Below, piece by piece: positions 3,396-5,597 of a stretch of 5,597 bases of DNA (positions are counted from its first letter, which is position 1; every line of letters starts with the position of its first letter). Made by a program: the position numbers and the translations under genes. The notes under the pieces are model-generated. The model worked only from the letters and a program-made list of their open reading frames with translations. It was not told where the DNA came from and did no database searches. Source of the DNA: Acidobacteriota bacterium (GTDB lineage Bacteria; Acidobacteriota; Terriglobia; Terriglobales; Acidobacteriaceae); contig QIAI01000448.1 in the NCBI GenBank assembly GCA_003224995.1, positions 1 to 5,597 on the forward strand, read 5' to 3'.

Positions 3396-5579
3396 ATGGC
3401 ACGATCGGCGGTGTGGGTGTGTGTCGCGCTGGGCTGGTGGATTGCGCACGATGCAGCATCGGGCGCGCGCCCAATCTCGACCAGCCAACCATCCGCGGTA
3501 TCCTCAACTTCAACTTCCCAAGACTCCGATCACAAAAATTCAGCGCCAGCCCCAAGCCCGACTGCCGTGTCCCTCAGTCCGGCAAGAATTAACCTGCGCG
3601 CGGGCACGAGCCGGAAATTCTTCTTGCAGGTGGGGGCAGGTTTTCAGTCCGCAATGATTTGGCGTGTGAATGGAATTAAGGGCGGCAACGCATCCCTGGG
3701 AACAATCGATGCTGACGGCAATTTCACCGCGCCGAAAATTCCTCCCGTCCAAAATTTGGTGGAAGTGGAGGCAGTGAGTGTATCGCGGCCCGACATATCG
3801 GGAAAAGCGGCGGTCGCCATTTTGAATCCCATCCCCGCGATTTCTGCGGTGAACCCGAAATCGCTCAGCTACGGCGAACAGGCAATCACCATCGATGGCA
3901 GCGGATTTGTGGCGGGCTCGGAAGTGAGAATGAACAATGTAGCGCTGCCCACGAAGTTCCTCTCGAGCAAACGACTGACGACTGAGGCCAAAGTCGCGCC
4001 CACGCTGGGAGGAACGCTGGCTTTCACAGTGTTCAATCCCGATCCCGGCAACGGTACTTCGGTTCCAGCGGCGGCAATCGTGGGGCCGGACAATCCCAAG
4101 GTGAGCTACCGAGCGGCTGGACGTTTTCTGGAACAGGCGTCATGGGGCCCTGCGCCGGAGAGCATCGCGCATTTGCAGGAGGTGGGATTTGAAGCTTGGC
4201 TGGCAGAACAGTTTGCGACTCCGGCCACGTTCTTCAAGGCTTCCGACAGCACTGCCGACAATCTTACGGATGAGCAGAGCGAGTTCTTCGTCCACGCGAT
4301 TGAGGGCAAGGATCAGTTGCGGCAACGAGTGGCTTTCGCGCTCGCGCAGATCTTCGTCGTATCCGGCTTGAAGACCGGACAGCCGCGCCAGATGGTTCCA
4401 TACCAGAACATGCTTCTTCGGGATGCGTTCGGGACGTACGCCAACGTTCTGCGCGCTGTCACTCTGAGTCCCACCATGGGCGTTTATCTCGACTTAGTGA
4501 ATGACGACAAGGCAAGTGCGGGGACTTCGCCGAATGAAAATTATGCGCGGGAGTTGATGCAGTTGTTCAGCATCGGGACGGTGGGATTGAACGCCGATGG
4601 GAGTGAGACGGGACGACCGACCTATGACCAGAACACGATTACGGATACGGCGCGAGCGCTGTCGGGATGGACGTTTCCGGGAAAGGACCTCAAAAAGGGG
4701 CACAATCCGGAGAACTTCGACGGGCTCATGATCGCGGTCGAAGCCAATCACGATACTGGCGAAAAAACGATTGTCGGGCGAGTGAAGCTGGCGGCGAGTC
4801 AGCCGGCGGAACGGGATTTGAATGACGTGCTGCGTGCCTTGAGCGTGCATCCGAATGCCGCACCGTTTGTTTCGTTGCGCTTGATTCAGCACTTGGTCAC
4901 GAGCGATCCCAGCCCGGAGTATTTGCACAGAGTAAGTGGGGTGTTTGTTGCGAGCGGCGGCGATCTGAAAGCGGTGGTGACGCAGATCTTGCTGGATCCC
5001 GCCGCACGCGCTGCGGATGAACTGACATCCGAAGGCTTATTAGGATCAGGTCAACATGCTCTCGCGACGGGCGACCGGACGTCGGCGCCGCAGAGTTCGG
5101 GTCACTGGCGCGAGCCGGTTTTGGCGGTGATCGCCATGATGAGGAGCCTGGGCGCGGCAGTGCGCGTGGACAATCGGCTGGAACGGTTTCCCACCAGCCT
5201 GGGACAAAGGTTGTTCTATCCGGGGAGCGTGTTCAACGACTACTCCCCGCTATATCGAACCTCGAACGGAGTGTTGGCGCCCGAGTTTGAACTATTGAGT
5301 TCGGGAACGGCGTTGATGCGGGCGAACGTCGTGCGCAATCTGATCGAGAAAGGGCTGAACGGGGACGCGCAGTTTGATCTCACGCCGCTGCTGGCGCTGG
5401 CCGGGTCGCCCGCCGATCTAGTGGACGCGGTGGATCGCGCGTTTTTGTATGGGCGTTTGCCGGCGGCCTTGAAAGCGGAAATCGTAACTGCGGTTTCGGC
5501 GACGCATGATTACAATTTGCGCGTGCGCAACGCGATCTATCTGGTGGCGAGTTCGGCTTTGTACCAGGTTCAGCATTAG
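3396..5579 (+). CDS. DUF1800 domain protein with signal peptide, Ig-like and IPT/TIG domains
   Basis: 727 residues from the ATG at 3396; a GTG immediately before it (3393) is an alternative start, and an in-frame TAG at 3378-3380 excludes anything earlier. Numbering here counts from the GTG. An N-terminal hydrophobic stretch (VWVCVALGWWIA, 7-18) looks like a signal peptide or anchor, then a Ser/Thr/Pro-rich linker (27-57). An Ig-like domain follows (about 58-145; SLSPARINLRAG, WRVNGIKGGNASLGTID, FTAP), then an IPT/TIG domain (about 146-230; GEQAITIDGSGF). DUF1800 spans about 238-728, with LLRDAFGTYANVL (341-353), NENYARELMQLFSIG (381-395), ALSGWTF and SVFNDYSPLYR (612-622). DUF1800 proteins are secreted or envelope-associated with no settled function, and usually sit beside DUF1501 genes. 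About 25 residues (542-569) before HWREPVL look extra. No clear Shine-Dalgarno. Divergent from imuA, with no evident functional link. Confidence 0.92.
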   Translation: MARSAVWVCVALGWWIAHDAASGARPISTSQPSAVSSTSTSQDSDHKNSAPAPSPTAVSLSPARINLRAGTSRKFFLQVGAGFQSAMIWRVNGIKGGNASLGTIDADGNFTAPKIPPVQNLVEVEAVSVSRPDISGKAAVAILNPIPAISAVNPKSLSYGEQAITIDGSGFVAGSEVRMNNVALPTKFLSSKRLTTEAKVAPTLGGTLAFTVFNPDPGNGTSVPAAAIVGPDNPKVSYRAAGRFLEQASWGPAPESIAHLQEVGFEAWLAEQFATPATFFKASDSTADNLTDEQSEFFVHAIEGKDQLRQRVAFALAQIFVVSGLKTGQPRQMVPYQNMLLRDAFGTYANVLRAVTLSPTMGVYLDLVNDDKASAGTSPNENYARELMQLFSIGTVGLNADGSETGRPTYDQNTITDTARALSGWTFPGKDLKKGHNPENFDGLMIAVEANHDTGEKTIVGRVKLAASQPAERDLNDVLRALSVHPNAAPFVSLRLIQHLVTSDPSPEYLHRVSGVFVASGGDLKAVVTQILLDPAARAADELTSEGLLGSGQHALATGDRTSAPQSSGHWREPVLAVIAMMRSLGAAVRVDNRLERFPTSLGQRLFYPGSVFNDYSPLYRTSNGVLAPEFELLSSGTALMRANVVRNLIEKGLNGDAQFDLTPLLALAGSPADLVDAVDRAFLYGRLPAALKAEIVTAVSATHDYNLRVRNAIYLVASSALYQVQH

Positions 5580-5597
5580 ATTTCAGATTTTAATTCT
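5579..5597. repeat. Heptanucleotide array, unit GATTTCA, at the DUF1800 stop codon (cut by the window edge)
   Basis: GATTTCA (5579-5585) and GATTTTA (5586-5592) are in register, followed by ATTCT. The G of the TAG stop is the first base of the array. The unit is identical to that of the 1005-1039 array inside imuB, about 4.5 kb away. Confidence 0.6.

Overview
The window looks like a chromosomal piece of an Acidobacteriota genome (Terriglobia/'Koribacter'-like). This is inferred from moderately high G+C, an imuA-imuB-dnaE2 mutagenesis cassette, a DUF1800 protein with an acidobacterial-style Ig-like plus IPT/TIG N-terminus, and dispersed repeats of a kind common in that phylum, including the 'HPERSEG'-encoding repeat. 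No RNA gene, CRISPR array or transposase gene was seen.

Minus strand, read from about 3222 down to 1: a promoter (TTGACA, 17 bp, CAGAAT) with a possible SOS-type operator just downstream drives imuA (RecA-like accessory protein, 2238-3110). Next come a 166-bp gap filled with repeats, imuB (catalytically dead Y-family polymerase homologue, 194-2071), a 129-bp gap, and the first 21 codons of dnaE2 (error-prone C-family polymerase, 1-64), which runs off the window. In characterised systems these three proteins form the SOS-induced translesion mutasome: DnaE2 synthesises, ImuB docks on the beta clamp and bridges, and ImuA is the accessory partner.

Plus strand: diverging from imuA across a 285-bp intergenic region is a secreted or envelope DUF1800 protein (3396-5579). 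Such genes usually precede a DUF1501 gene, which would lie beyond the window.

The striking feature is a set of degenerate tandem arrays that differ in sequence but nearly all have a 7-nt unit. They sit between genes, directly upstream of the imuB and dnaE2 start codons, right after the DUF1800 stop, and inside the imuA and imuB reading frames. In imuB they build an insert of about 100 residues that splits a normally short loop. An 87-bp element with 10-bp perfect terminal inverted repeats lies between imuA and imuB. ImuA also appears to have lost about 16 residues right after its P-loop, including the Walker A Lys/Thr. The cassette is therefore recognisable and open, but heavily remodelled by repeats.
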